Positions 44,462 to 60,908 of a stretch of DNA of 64,000 bases are shown in pieces. The stretch is from Gonium pectorale (lineage: Eukaryota; Chlorophyta; Chlorophyceae; Chlamydomonadales; Volvocaceae), in NCBI GenBank assembly GCA_001584585.1, contig LSYV01000035.1, positions 50,629-114,628 on the forward strand, given 5' to 3'. The first letter of the stretch is position 1. The number at the start of each line of letters is the position of its first letter. A model generated the notes under the pieces. It was not told the DNA's origin and searched no databases. It worked only from the letters and a program-made list of their open reading frames with translations. The position numbers and the translations under genes are program-made.

Positions 44462-46976
44462 CGCCGAGTCGCGTGATCCATTGCTGGCACAGAGGATGGC
44501 GCAGGCGGGCTAGACCGGCAAGCGAACGCAGGCCGCCCACGCGCACGAATACCGTGAACAGAGTGATGGTAATGGCGTGCGGGGGCAGTGTTCCGTACGC
44601 TGCCGCTCAGCGCCTTTACAAAGCAGGCGCCCACTTGACAGACCACTAGCATCGCAGCAGACCCATTGCGGCCATTGGCCATAGGCTGCCCGCCGCTGTG
44701 ACAGCAGGCTGCTCAGCCTGATTGCGGAGCGCTCATGACGTCCCGTCGTCTTGACACGTGTGAACGCTCTTTTGATTGCGCAGTGCGCCCTGTACTTGCA
44801 TCTGGGTCTGGTTGTAGAGAACATGGGGGCGTTATTTGAGGGCCTGTGCCCATTGTGCCATTATGGCGTATGTGTTCGACAGCCATGTGAGGAGCGATGC
44901 GCAGAGGGCCACTGGCACGGTGTCCCAGGCTGGGAGACAGATGCGACCAATGTGAACTTCTTATAGACGGGAGTTTCTGTGTGTATCCTCCGCTCTGGCA
45001 CGGACGCGGCGCTTTAAGCAGTGCGGGTGGATGAGATATCATAAGGACGAGTGGAGCTCAAAGCTGTCTTTCACAATGTACACCCACAGACGGCTGGCGC
45101 ATTCTTCCTTTTACACGGGAATCAGTGGCCACGTGACCAGGAGGAGGATTGCCCTCGTACATGTCACGGGTTGACTGAGCAAAGCCGCTCCACCATGCCA
45201 AGCCTCTGACACTCCGGCGAGAGGACGAGCGCACGGGCGGGTGGTGCTTCCCGCCTCAACGCCCCATCATGTGTAGTTACTCTTCGACGGCACGGATGGA
45301 CCACCGCAAACTCACAAGGCACGACACACGGGAAAAAATTGATTGGCGGCATTCATGGCATATCCTTTCGGGCCACACGCAAGCATCAAATGAAATCTTC
45401 GCTTATTGCGTGGGATCGGTCAGCTGGGCTCCCTGACGATACCCGCAGCGGCGTCAAGGGGCTCAACTCTGGAGTTTGCGGGCTCACACGAGGCTGCAGC
45501 GCAGCGGCCTAGGTGCCCATCCCCTTGCACGCCGACCCAGGCATCCCAAATTTGCCACAGCAGCAACCGTCAAAGCGTTCAGCACTGGCGCGCGTACACG
45601 TGCTTCCCAGACAAGACAGCATCCCTGCAACAGCTCGTGCAACCTTAGCCACGAACTCGTTCCCAGCCGGTGGGCAAGCCAAAACGTCAGCGCCCCGCAT
45701 GCATCAGACCCTCCTCAGGCCAGCATACTGCCTTGCATGCGGCGCTTTGGCGCCGAGCAGCGGCATTCGTGACAGGCGACATGTCTAGACAAACCCCCTG
45801 AATCGGATCTTCACACCTGCATCAGAAACCGATTGCGGAAACTAACGCCCAGCCGCATGGCGCCCATGCCCCTCTTAATTATCGCTCCATACTGAAGCAC
45901 ATACCGTACGCACAGACACATTGGCACATTGCCTGTGGCGCGTTGGAAAGGCCCAGACCCGTCACGCCGGGCTTGCATTCGCGGATCTTGTTTTGCGGCA
46001 CCGGGAGCCGCAGCAGAGATTGCTATCATATAGAACCACCTTGCTGCAACTGCTGCCGAGCTGCAAGGACAGCCGGTCTGCTCGAGTAAGCCATCAGGGC
46101 TCAGCCACGGTCAGGGGGACCTCCCAACCCAGGCATTTTATGCTCAACCTCACCGGTCTTCCCCTTAAACATTGCTTGCAGAAGGTAACAGGCCCAACTA
46201 AGCCTCCTGTGAGTCTCTCAACCCTGCCACCGCTGCTGCTGCTATCATTCTCATGGATCTCATGTACGGTTTTCAGGGCGCAGTCGTGTAACCGTTGACA
46301 TAACACGACGCGGTCCCAAGCACCCGAGCATTTCCCCATGTCCTCAGATATTCCGGTTGCTTTCACCGCCGAGCAATGCGAACGCGCGCGTTTAGGCCTT
46401 GCGGGGCCACTCATGGGCGACAAAGCACACGGTACGGTTGAGGGCTCCGCCCAACAGCACAACACGAAAACCTCGGCAAGCACGGGCGGCTCTGTCCGGC
46501 CGCACACTCAGGTGACATCTCACCACAAACGAATGTGACGAGGTACGAGACAAGCAGCCACGGCAACCCCCCAGGCGGACCGGCACGCGCGAGCTCTTTG
46601 GGGAGCTGCTTGCCGCGGAGGGTGCGACGCCATGTGTGTGCCTGCATCATGCCGCGCAGTCGCTCACCGTACGCCGTCGCCTGACCCGCCTAAAGCCGGC
46701 CAAAAGTACATTTCAACTGCGGCTGGCAACTGCAGTCGGGGCATATTGACGGCATTCAAGGACAGCTGCCCGTGGCGAGGCGCAGGCCAGCCCGGGATGC
46801 CGGCCGCACGCGCGCCGTGGCCCCAACAGCCACGGCGGCCGCAGCGACTACGGGGTCGCCGCCCCGGGGTCCCGCAGACCGACAGGAGACCGGCAGGGTC
46901 GTCCAATCGCTCAAGGCCCTGGGTAGCTAGGGCAGCCTACAGGCAACAGATGCCTCTGGCCTCCCAAGGCTGGCGC
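44462..46976. other. Tail-to-tail intergenic region, TLDc / receiver-domain gene
   Basis: About 2.5 kb with short frames only (for example 46094-46507 on the reverse strand), none with a recognisable domain or splice context. Probably 3' UTRs and spacer. Confidence 0.45.
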
Positions 46977-49900
46977 TTAGCCCTGCGCCCCGGCCTCGTT
47001 GCCAACGCACGCCGGCCGAGAGGCACCCGCGCCGCAGGGCCCTTGCCCGGCGGCCGCCCGCCCCGCGTCGCCGCAACCCCCCGGCTCCTGCGCCGGCCGG
47101 ATTCCGACCAACGCATCCGCAACGCCTTGCCCCGCATGGCCGCTCGCCCCCCCAGCGTCCACGTCACCGTCCGGGGCCCCGCTCTCCGCTCCGCGCCCAC
47201 ATGACCCAGCTGGCGCCTCCGACAAGCTGCTGCTCGTGCCGGCGCTGGACTGCACCGCCTGCGCAGGGCCTTGCCCCGATGCCGCTTCCAACCCGGGGGC
47301 CGGCACCGGCCCCTGGCCGTGGCTGCTGCCGCCGCCTGCTGCCGCCCCGTGCGGGTGCTGCTGCATCACTATCCTCTCCAGCTCGTCCACCTTGTGGCGG
47401 AGGTCCAGGTTGGCACGGGCCACGCTGTCCAGCTGGCAGCGCAGCCCGCCCTCGCCCAGCACGCCACCGCCGCTGCCGGCGGCCGCGAGCTTCGCCACAC
47501 GCGCATCAATGGCGTTCAGCTTGGCCTCCAACGCCCGGTTCTCCTGTAAGAGCCGTGGGCGGGGGGTTACTCAGTTCGTGGGGAGGGTCAACGATAACCA
47601 CAGGCGGGGGCTGAGGCGTGTGGTTTTACCGCAAGGGGAAACCAGTGCGAGGTCTGGGTTGAGGCATGCTCCCAGATGCGACACAGTTCTACGGTTCGGG
47701 ACGCGCTGAACGAGGGGGCCGACAACGACACGCTCCCAAGCGCTTCACACAACGATGGACCATGGTCCCATCGCGGACCTTGTCGCCCCGTGCCAACGAA
47801 GCCGCCCCGCCCCACCTTGTCCTTCAGCTCCAGCTTCCGCTCCATCTCGAGCACCTTTTGCCCCAGCCGGTGGTTCTCGTCGCTCAGTTCGCTCATCTGC
47901 TCCTCAAAGTCCGTCTCCGCAACGCTGTTCAAGCTGGCCTTGGCAGCGGCGCTACCGGGCGCGGCGGCCTCCTTGCGGAGCATCTGACGGCGAGGAGGGC
48001 AGCCATGCGCACGGAGAGACAAGGACAGGACGTCACACGACAGGACGGCGCATGTGTGGGCATCAGCCATGTGAGCTTTGCACGGGGCCGGCTGATGGCG
48101 GAGCTGGTCACTTGACGGCAAGGCCCGGGAAGATGGTTGCAGGTGGCAGCGAGGATGTTCCCGCACAGGTGACGGCGGCTCGGGAGATGGGCGGCTCAGG
48201 CGACGGTGAGGATGGTCAGGGAGGCACGACATCTGATGAGCGCTAAACGGCTACAGCCACAGCCACACCGACACCAAAGCTGGTCCTGGCTTGCCGCACT
48301 TCCCAGCCCAGCAGCGTGCCACAGCTTCAGCTCCCATCCCGACCACGCTCACCACGTCTCCCAGCAGTGAGGCAGGCGCTAGCTGCGCCATCATGGCCTT
48401 CGTGTCCTCCAGGGCCTTCTCCATCTCCAGCTTGATCACATGCTATTGTTGGGGGCAGGAGTTGGCGGTGGTAAGCAGGTTGGCTGTAAGGGGCATGGGA
48501 CGAGGGCTAGGACCGGGCTCGGAACCCAGGGAAGGACCCTGCGCCAGCGGCATTGTGGTGCGCCCTGCCACGCGGGCCCTCAGTTCCGGGCAGCCTGCGC
48601 CTCACCGCACCCATCAGGAGTTGCAATGCTTTGGCCCCAAGCCATATACGCGAAGCGAGTGGCGATGGCCACCACGGGCCGACGTCGGCGGCCGGCCAGA
48701 GTCCCCATAAAGCGACTCGCTGCGGGCAGCGTGGGCCTTCACAGCAACATGTATCTGCCCTACACCTCCAGCCCTCCCGCCACCAGCCATGCACAAAGCT
48801 ACTGCGATTCGTCCCAATATCCCGTGAAAGTACTCCGTTCAGTACTCCGTGGTCTACCGTTTACCGCCCACCGCTGTAGTTTTGCCGATATGATGCTGGT
48901 TCACGCCGCAGCGGTAAGCCATGCGAGGTGCTAGCTAGGTGCGCACCTGCCGCTGAACATGCCGCTCCACGCGCGCCACCAGCTCGTCCAGGGCCAGGGG
49001 CTTGGCCATGTAGTCCGCAGCGCCTGCCTGTAGCGCGCCCACAGCGGAGAGGGGGCCCCCCACCGAGCCTAGCACCAGCACCGCCACCGTGGGGTTGAGC
49101 CCCTGCAGCTGCAAGATGAGCTGCAGGCCGGGGCCGGGACGGGGAGGGAAGGGGACGGGAGGGTTGCGGGTCGAGCGACGCGGGAGGGAGCGGTCACGCT
49201 CCAGGCGGAAGCTCTGGTTGTGTGGTGCAGGGTAACACGGGCGGTGCGCGCTGGCAACGATGGGGATGCGCGCGCGTGCTGCAGCTTTGCAAGGTGTGGC
49301 AGAGTGCATTACGGCCTCTTCGGCGCGTGCGCGTCATGAGCTTGGGTCGAGGGTGAGCCAGCATGTGGTACGATGATACGGGGTTTTTGGAGACCAGGGC
49401 AGGAAGTCAGCATGCAAGAACCTGCACCCCGTTGCGCGGTCCCACATGTTCGCCGCTCGACTTGCCTGCCGCGTATCCACCAGCTCAGCGTCCGAGTCAA
49501 TGATGACGATATCGGGAAAAACCTCCTTCTCTGAAAACAGTTTCACGGCCTCCGCGGCGTCGTCCGTCGTCTGGTCATCGTAGCCCTGTGCACGGGGGTC
49601 AGCGAGGGCGATTTGAGAGAGCGCGGCGCCAGTGGTGCAGTGAGCAGGATACGACAGGTGGCCAGCAGAGGTTGAGGCAGCAAGCCGTGGTTAGGTGGGG
49701 GAGTATCAGCGCATGTAGGAAGGGGTGGGCGCCCTTGCCGGGGGTGTGGAGGGCCGGAAACCGACCACGCCCGCGCCCTGAACCCACCCACCTCAGCTGA
49801 GAGCATTTGCAAGACCGCCTCCCGGTCGCGGCTGAGCTCGTCCGCCACGAACAGCACCAGCACGGTGCCATACTTCTCCCAGTGCGTGCTCTTCTTTACG

Positions 49901-50154
49901 ACCGCAAAAATCGACGGCGAGGAATCCGAATCAAGGTGCGCCCCATCGCGCCCCGAGTGCGTCCCCGCCTTCTTGAGCTGCTGGAAACTGCCACGCCGCT
50001 TAACAGGCAGCGCGTGCGCTTGCGGTGTGTTGCTCTGATTAAGCTGGAGAGTGCCTGGCTTGGAGCCAAGCAAACCGCTAGGCGTGCGCCCCGGCAGGCG
50101 CCGTCCCCCCGATGGCGCAGGCTTGCTACTGGTGCTTGGCGCCTCCGCGTCCAT
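46977..50154 (-). CDS. Orphan response-regulator-like receiver domain with coiled-coil C-terminus
   Basis: Predicted 493 aa. Exons: 50154-49792, 49585-49466, 49120-48947, 48442-48353, 47983-47816, 47543-46977. The first intron after the phospho-site exon has a GC donor (cag|gcaagt). Residues ~97-215 form a CheY-like receiver: VLVLFVADE, then FPDIVIIDSD with the phosphoacceptor Asp ~151, and ADYMAKPLALDEL with the conserved Lys ~201. Two signature residues are changed: the first acidic-pocket Asp is Ala (VADE rather than VDDE), and the Thr/Ser switch residue is Gly (VLGSV). A long helical, charged part follows (KLEMEKALEDTK; SDENHRLGQKVLEMERKLELK; RHKVDELERIV), then an Ala/Gly-rich tail. No kinase, DNA-binding or CCT domain is present. 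The domain may be a scaffold or pseudo-receiver. The start ATG is the first in frame. Confidence 0.83.
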
Positions 50155-51189
50155 CACCGCTCTGGTCACTGACTGCTCATTCTACCTTCCGGACCAGAGA
50201 CCTCCGACCCCTCGGCGACTGAGAAATCTGCCACGCAGTCACCTCAATCCAACAGCCTCCTACATGCGCATTGCGAATGGCTTGGTTTGGCTGCGTTGCC
50301 AGTGGGGTGCACTTTGGTATGGCTCCAAGAGCTCGCCTAGTCATTCAAGCAATCATTGGTACCATTCACCTACCACATGCACATTGCTGATAAGCAAAAG
50401 AAAGCGCCGGAACGCTCGGAGCGCTCGGACGACTCTGGTCAGGGCCCTAGGTCTCGTCAATGACACAACTATGAGGCCGTGTGTAGTGGTTTCACAGCTG
50501 TGTTGAGTTATTCTAGGGAGGAAGGGCAACAGGATCGCAAGCCGAAGTCTGTACTTAGTGTGTACTCCGATGCGCTTTGGGATGGTTTGTGGCGAGGCAG
50601 CGTGTATGTATGCCAAAGTGCCGCTCGCTGCATCGATGCTCTAGGCGCGTCACGGCAATGTTGTCCTCCTCCTTCGTGGGTACCAGCCACGTAGACTGCA
50701 TAGAGTGGAATATCATAAATGAAGCAGCTGCCTGCATCAGTCACGGCCACAAAGTCGTCGTCCGAAACCGTTTGTAACTCCTAAGCTGAGCGGACCTCAG
50801 CAGGTGCAGATGTGTTTATCTGTATCCCAGTTGAGACACTTTCACATCTGCACATCGATACAGAAGCGGACCCACGGGTCGCCGCATAAGCTCGGTAGCT
50901 CTCTCGAAGACCGTCCGGGCCGTCACTCCTTCTCTACGCGCCTCTGGCACTCATTCGTGACCTGATCTCCACAAGCAACTGCCCCGCCGCCAGTACCAGA
51001 GTTCTCACCGTTGAGTCTCCAGTCGGCGGCGACCTTCCGCCCTTCGTCCCCCACCCGTGCCTGAATTCTAACCCATGAACGACAGACTTTGCTGCCAGCC
51101 AGTCAGAGCCGCCGGTGGGCTCCAGTTATGCGCTGCATTCGCCCCGCCCGTCAGCTGTCGCGCATGCTGGCCGCCACGCCGGACGCCTG
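50155..51189. other. Intergenic region between two reverse-strand genes
   Basis: About 1 kb that should hold the promoter of the receiver-domain gene and the 3' UTR of KATNAL2. Nothing else recognised. Confidence 0.5.
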
Positions 51190-56713
<5,524 letters not shown>

Positions 56714-56979
56714 TGGATTACTGCTTCAGTAAGTGTCATTAGAATAGGGCAATGAAGGGTGTTGTGAAGGGAGCCATGTTATGAATGCATCCTCGTGACG
56801 GTGCCATCGACACTTGACTGCATATTCTGCATCGTGGGACTGACACTGAGGCCGCTGCTGAACAATGTGCGATCGAGGCTGGCTCCAGGCACCACAACCG
56901 CCAACTCCCTCGCGGCAACAGTCGCCTAACCTGCCTTGCCCTGAACACAGCACTATTTAACAAGTAACGCGGTGTAAAG
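56714..56979. promoter_or_regulatory. Shared divergent promoter, KATNAL2 / PsbP-domain gene
   Basis: 266 bp between the two start codons, AT-richer than its surroundings. It must contain both promoters and 5' UTRs. No named element recognised. Confidence 0.6.
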
Positions 56980-59640
56980 ATGACGACAAAGCTTTCCTCC
57001 GTTCGCTCGCCTCGGTCGACCTGCTTGCACTATCCAGGTCGCCCTGTGGCTGCAACATGCACCCCAGCTCGGTCTAAAACCGTTGCAAAGGCTGAGCGAC
57101 ACACTGCGCGCCCTGCCGAGTCGCCACTCGAGTGAGTGTTGCTGCGAATGTTGATGCCCCCAGGGCCGACGCAAGACGCGCTCCCTCGCGCCTCCACAAC
57201 AGGTCTGCGACACATGATCGTCGCAGCGTACTTCTCGGTCTGGCTTCGGGAGCTCTCGTGCCTTGGCTCCCGGCTGGCTTGTCCAGGGCGTCGGAGGGTA
57301 GGTCGCCCGCGCCTCTGTGGTCACGCGTAGTTCCGAAGTGGGAGCTGCGGTTCTCTGGAGCCTGCCACATTATCACTGGAGTATGAAAACCACACCATGA
57401 CTATGCCTCTCGGTGTCTCCCGTGTCTATGGCCTCCCGCAGAGGCGGTCGGGCGCTTCACCACATACACGGGTATGTGGCTTCACAGCGTCACAGCCACG
57501 AAGCTGCAGCAAACCGCGATTCTCTGTGCCGTGCCGTACTTGCTGGCAGCTTGTCCTATGGCAACTTATGACACTCGCTGTCGCAAAACCTTGTCAAACC
57601 CCTTTTTCAAACTGTTCCCATTATGCTTTGCATGTCCTTTCTGGCGAAACCTGTCGCGCCACAGACCCGCAGGACGGCTTCACGCTCCAGGTGCCAGCGA
57701 GCTGGGGCTTTGGCGAGGGAACTATCTCGGGAAATTCTAGCTTCACCGGAGCAAGCGGTAAGTCCAGAGTGCTGAGGACGGACGGAAGCGGCCTCGGGTG
57801 GTGCTCTTAAGCATCCACGGATGCCTCTGTACTGTCCCGTGCATTGGTCGAGCTTCGAGCTGAACCGGAACGAGGCCAATGAGGAGTGCCGTATCACGTA
57901 TGTTGGCATCTGGCTGCTGTGTTTGCAGTCTAGGATACGACTTTGGTCGCACATCGACACACGCCACTTTCTCTCCCTTGGCCGGCTGCTCGAACGTAGC
58001 GGTAATGCGTGGATGGGCATGGGCGTTGGCTGCGCTGCCGCAGGCGCTCGCCGCACCCTGGCTTGGTTCCCCGAGGGCGCCAACCCGCGCGACGTCAACG
58101 TGACCCTGGTCATAACAAACGTCTCGGTGGTGAGTCGGCTAGCACGTTCGACTTGCAGCGCACGGCTCCACAGGGGGCACGGCCCCCCTCACCAGAGAAC
58201 CCGCGCATCAGTCCACCAGGCGTTTCGGTGTTATGTAACTAGGGACACCACCGCTTCCCCGAACACGGTTGCTTCTCCAGGTGTGGGCAAACCCGCAGCT
58301 GTTCCCTCAACCCGTGACGCGCCGATCCTTCCCGGGCTGTTCTTGCGACACCGCTGCAGGAGTTCACAAAGCTGGGCAGCTTTGGGACCCCCTACACGTT
58401 TGGCAGCTCCTTGGTCAACAGCCAGGACCGCTCCTACCTGCTCCGGTCGCCAGAGTGGGCCCGCGGCAAGGACCCCATCCAGGTGCGGTATCGTGCCGTC
58501 TCACATAAGATGACCCGAAAAATCGTCGCACCATTCCCCCAGGGACCTTCCTTTCTCCCAGGGCTTCGGTGCATCACACATTCAGCTGCGTCTTGTGTGA
58601 CGGCGCGCCTGCAATCCTGCTCCGCGCATCCCTTTTGCGGCAGCCGCCTCCTCATTCTTGTCCCTCCGCCTCCTTGCGCCCGTCGTGGCCCGGGTTCCCC
58701 AGATCGCCAAGCTAGTGGACGCGGCCGAGGTGGGCGGCAAGTACTTTGTGGAGTACACGGTGCAGAAGCTGCCCGAGCCGCAGCGGCACCTCTACAGCGT
58801 GCTGGCCCTCGGCTACAACGGCGTGTAAGTCGAGGAACACTGAGGGAGAGGGCATGAGGGGACAGGAAATAAATATGGGCTGGTTGGGGGCAAATGCCCG
58901 TTGCTGTACTTGACATGCGGTGCACGTTTCGCGACGCCGTGTCTCTTGCGACCGCGAAAGGAATTCGAGGACCTACCGTCAGGCCTGCTTGCGAGCGTTG
59001 AAACTAAACAATGGACGAGGACTTTCCGAGAGCCTTTTGTGGTGGAGCGTTTTCTCGTGCTCCATGCCGTCTGCAGGGCCCATATCCACAAACGCATGCA
59101 ATAGTTACAAATCCCCACACACACCGTACAACATTGTATGACCGTCGCTTTCGCCACGGCTTCTGCGCTGCACACCGTCGGGAGTCGCGGGCACATTTGA
59201 CAGAGTCGCCAACATGCTACACGGCCGCATTTTCGGACAATCAAACGAAAGGAAATGGTCAAATGATTGCACTCCCATGCGCGCCCGCCGACTTCACATC
59301 ATAATGAGCGGCATCAAGTACCAAACATGGCGCGTGACCGTGATCCGCACAGTGCGGCCCCTCGCTCCCTGTGGTCGCGCAGCACCTGAAGTCATCCGCT
59401 CATCACCACGACCCGCTACACCCCTTGGCCTTCATAGAGGCTCTTCGCCCCTTCCCACTGCCACCCGCGTCCAGTGACCACTTGCCAACCGCCGTATGTG
59501 CTCGCCTCAATCCCGTCCCATGCAGCTACAACCGGCTTTACACGTTGACGGGCCAATCTCTGGAGGAGGAGCGGCCCCGCTACGAGGAGGCCATCCTCGC
59601 CATGGCGCGCTCGCTGTCGGTGCCGCCCGCTCGCACCTGA
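56980..59640 (+). CDS. Thylakoid-lumen PsbP-domain protein
   Basis: Predicted 284 aa. Exons: 56980-57131, 57164-57297, 57442-57471, 57665-57757, 58044-58129, 58360-58482, 58703-58824, 59526-59640. Phases agree throughout. A Ser/Arg-rich transit peptide is followed by a twin-arginine lumen signal: DRRSVLLGLASGALVPWLP, Arg 70-71, likely cut after SRA (~93). The PsbP fold follows: YTDPQDGFTLQVPASW, RTLAWFPEG, VNVTLVITNVS, EFTKLGSFGTPYTFGSSLV, GGKYFVEYTVQK, RHLYSVLALGYNGVYNRLYT, and a final helix. These blocks match the PsbP-domain (PPD) group rather than PsbP itself; the exact subtype is not clear. Such proteins assist photosystem or NDH assembly. The first intron would be only 32 nt, and the third exon is 30 nt. 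TGTAA at 59777 fits the 3' end. Confidence 0.92.
57132..57163 (+). other. Candidate 32-nt intron (or frameshift site) in the PsbP-domain gene
   Basis: The transit-peptide frame from ATG 56980 would hit a stop at 57131-57133 unless 57132-57163 is removed. The segment begins GTGAGT and ends CCCCCAG. Removing it joins phase 2 to phase 1 correctly and puts the lumen signal in frame. The alternative is an assembly indel or a different splice upstream. Confidence 0.5.
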
Positions 59641-60908
59641 GCACCCACACCCAACCGGTGTGCGACCGCACATCCTCATGCTCGGGAGCCGCCCGCGCAC
59701 AACGGACGTGCCTGGTTGCAGCGAGGGCCACCGCCGCATGGGGCCCCGCCGAGACGAAGCGGCAAGACCTGCGTGCTGTAACCAACGACAAGCGTAACAC
59801 ACAAGCTCGCCACACATGGGTCGCAGATAGTATCCAAATGAATCCCAGCAACGATAGGTACAGCGACAGGCGCAAGAGGCCACGCGTATACGCAGCGCGA
59901 GCCGACAAGCTCCACATCACAAGCAGAAGGTATGAGCGCCATGTCCCAACACAGCAGTGCCACCGCACCTTTAGGCCTGACAACACCAGTCACTGAGCAG
60001 AACTGGGGCCCCAAACGCGCCCGCCATACCTGCGAACCCCACTAACGAACGGACCGCAAAACCCGACGCGGCCAATAGGCGCAAAAACACGCAGCTATTC
60101 AAGCCCATGAACGTCCCAGCTTCCATACATGAGGCATCATGCCACAGACAAAGAGGAAGCTCTGGCCCACAAAAGCCCTCTCCATCTACAACCGCACAAC
60201 GCGACAAACATCAACCCCGCGATTTGATAAGGAGTCTGGAGAGTAACAAGAATCGCAGACGGGGAAGAGGGAACAGCAATGAAGAATACTAGATACGGGT
60301 TTGCATTCGCAAGCGAAACGTTGAGCTGACGACTGCCTGGGTGCAGCCCAAAACGGCGAACGGGCACTCATCAGCCCTTAAGGCATTTGCTTTGTCAAAT
60401 GAGGTTCCTTGTGCTTACCGCACAAATAATCGGCCCCACGAGGCGAATTTCATGAACCTAACAACCAACCGAAGCAACACCTAGGATTTTGAGTCCACCC
60501 ATCGTCGCCACGGCAGGAGTGGATGATGGGTCAGTCTGTAACATTGCCCTTTCGTAGTACGCACACACGACTGGGACTATGAAAAGGGCCGACCACAGCA
60601 CGCACACCACAAAGCACCCCTGCGCAAACGAGGTACACGGTCGTGCAGTAATGCGCGGAAAACGACACAGCTTCGCATTTCCCAAGCGCACATGTGGCAA
60701 TGAGAATTCTCTTAATCGGAGCTTAAGGTGCTCAAGCTACAAAGGCCGTCTGCCCGCCCTGATTTATTGCAACCGTGGAGGCTCGAGCCCACCGCCGCCA
60801 TGGAAAGGGTTCCTAAACAGCCAGGAGCACATGCCGCCAGTCCGCTGCCTCCTCGTGCACTTCACGCCATCGCGTTCAAGGAAACCATCCTTTTCGGGAT
60901 TGGAGCAT
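59641..60908. other. Tail-to-tail intergenic region, PsbP-domain gene / methyltransferase
   Basis: About 1.3 kb. It holds a TGTAA 137 nt after the PsbP stop. No gene recognised. Confidence 0.5.
59777..59781 (+). other. Candidate TGTAA polyadenylation signal, PsbP-domain gene
   Basis: TGTAA 137 nt downstream of the stop codon, the best placed of the polyadenylation motifs in this window. Confidence 0.55.

Noticed and set aside
57132..57386. Separate small gene starting at 57132
   Set aside because: It starts at GTG, not ATG, and its frame simply continues the PsbP-domain gene's second exon.
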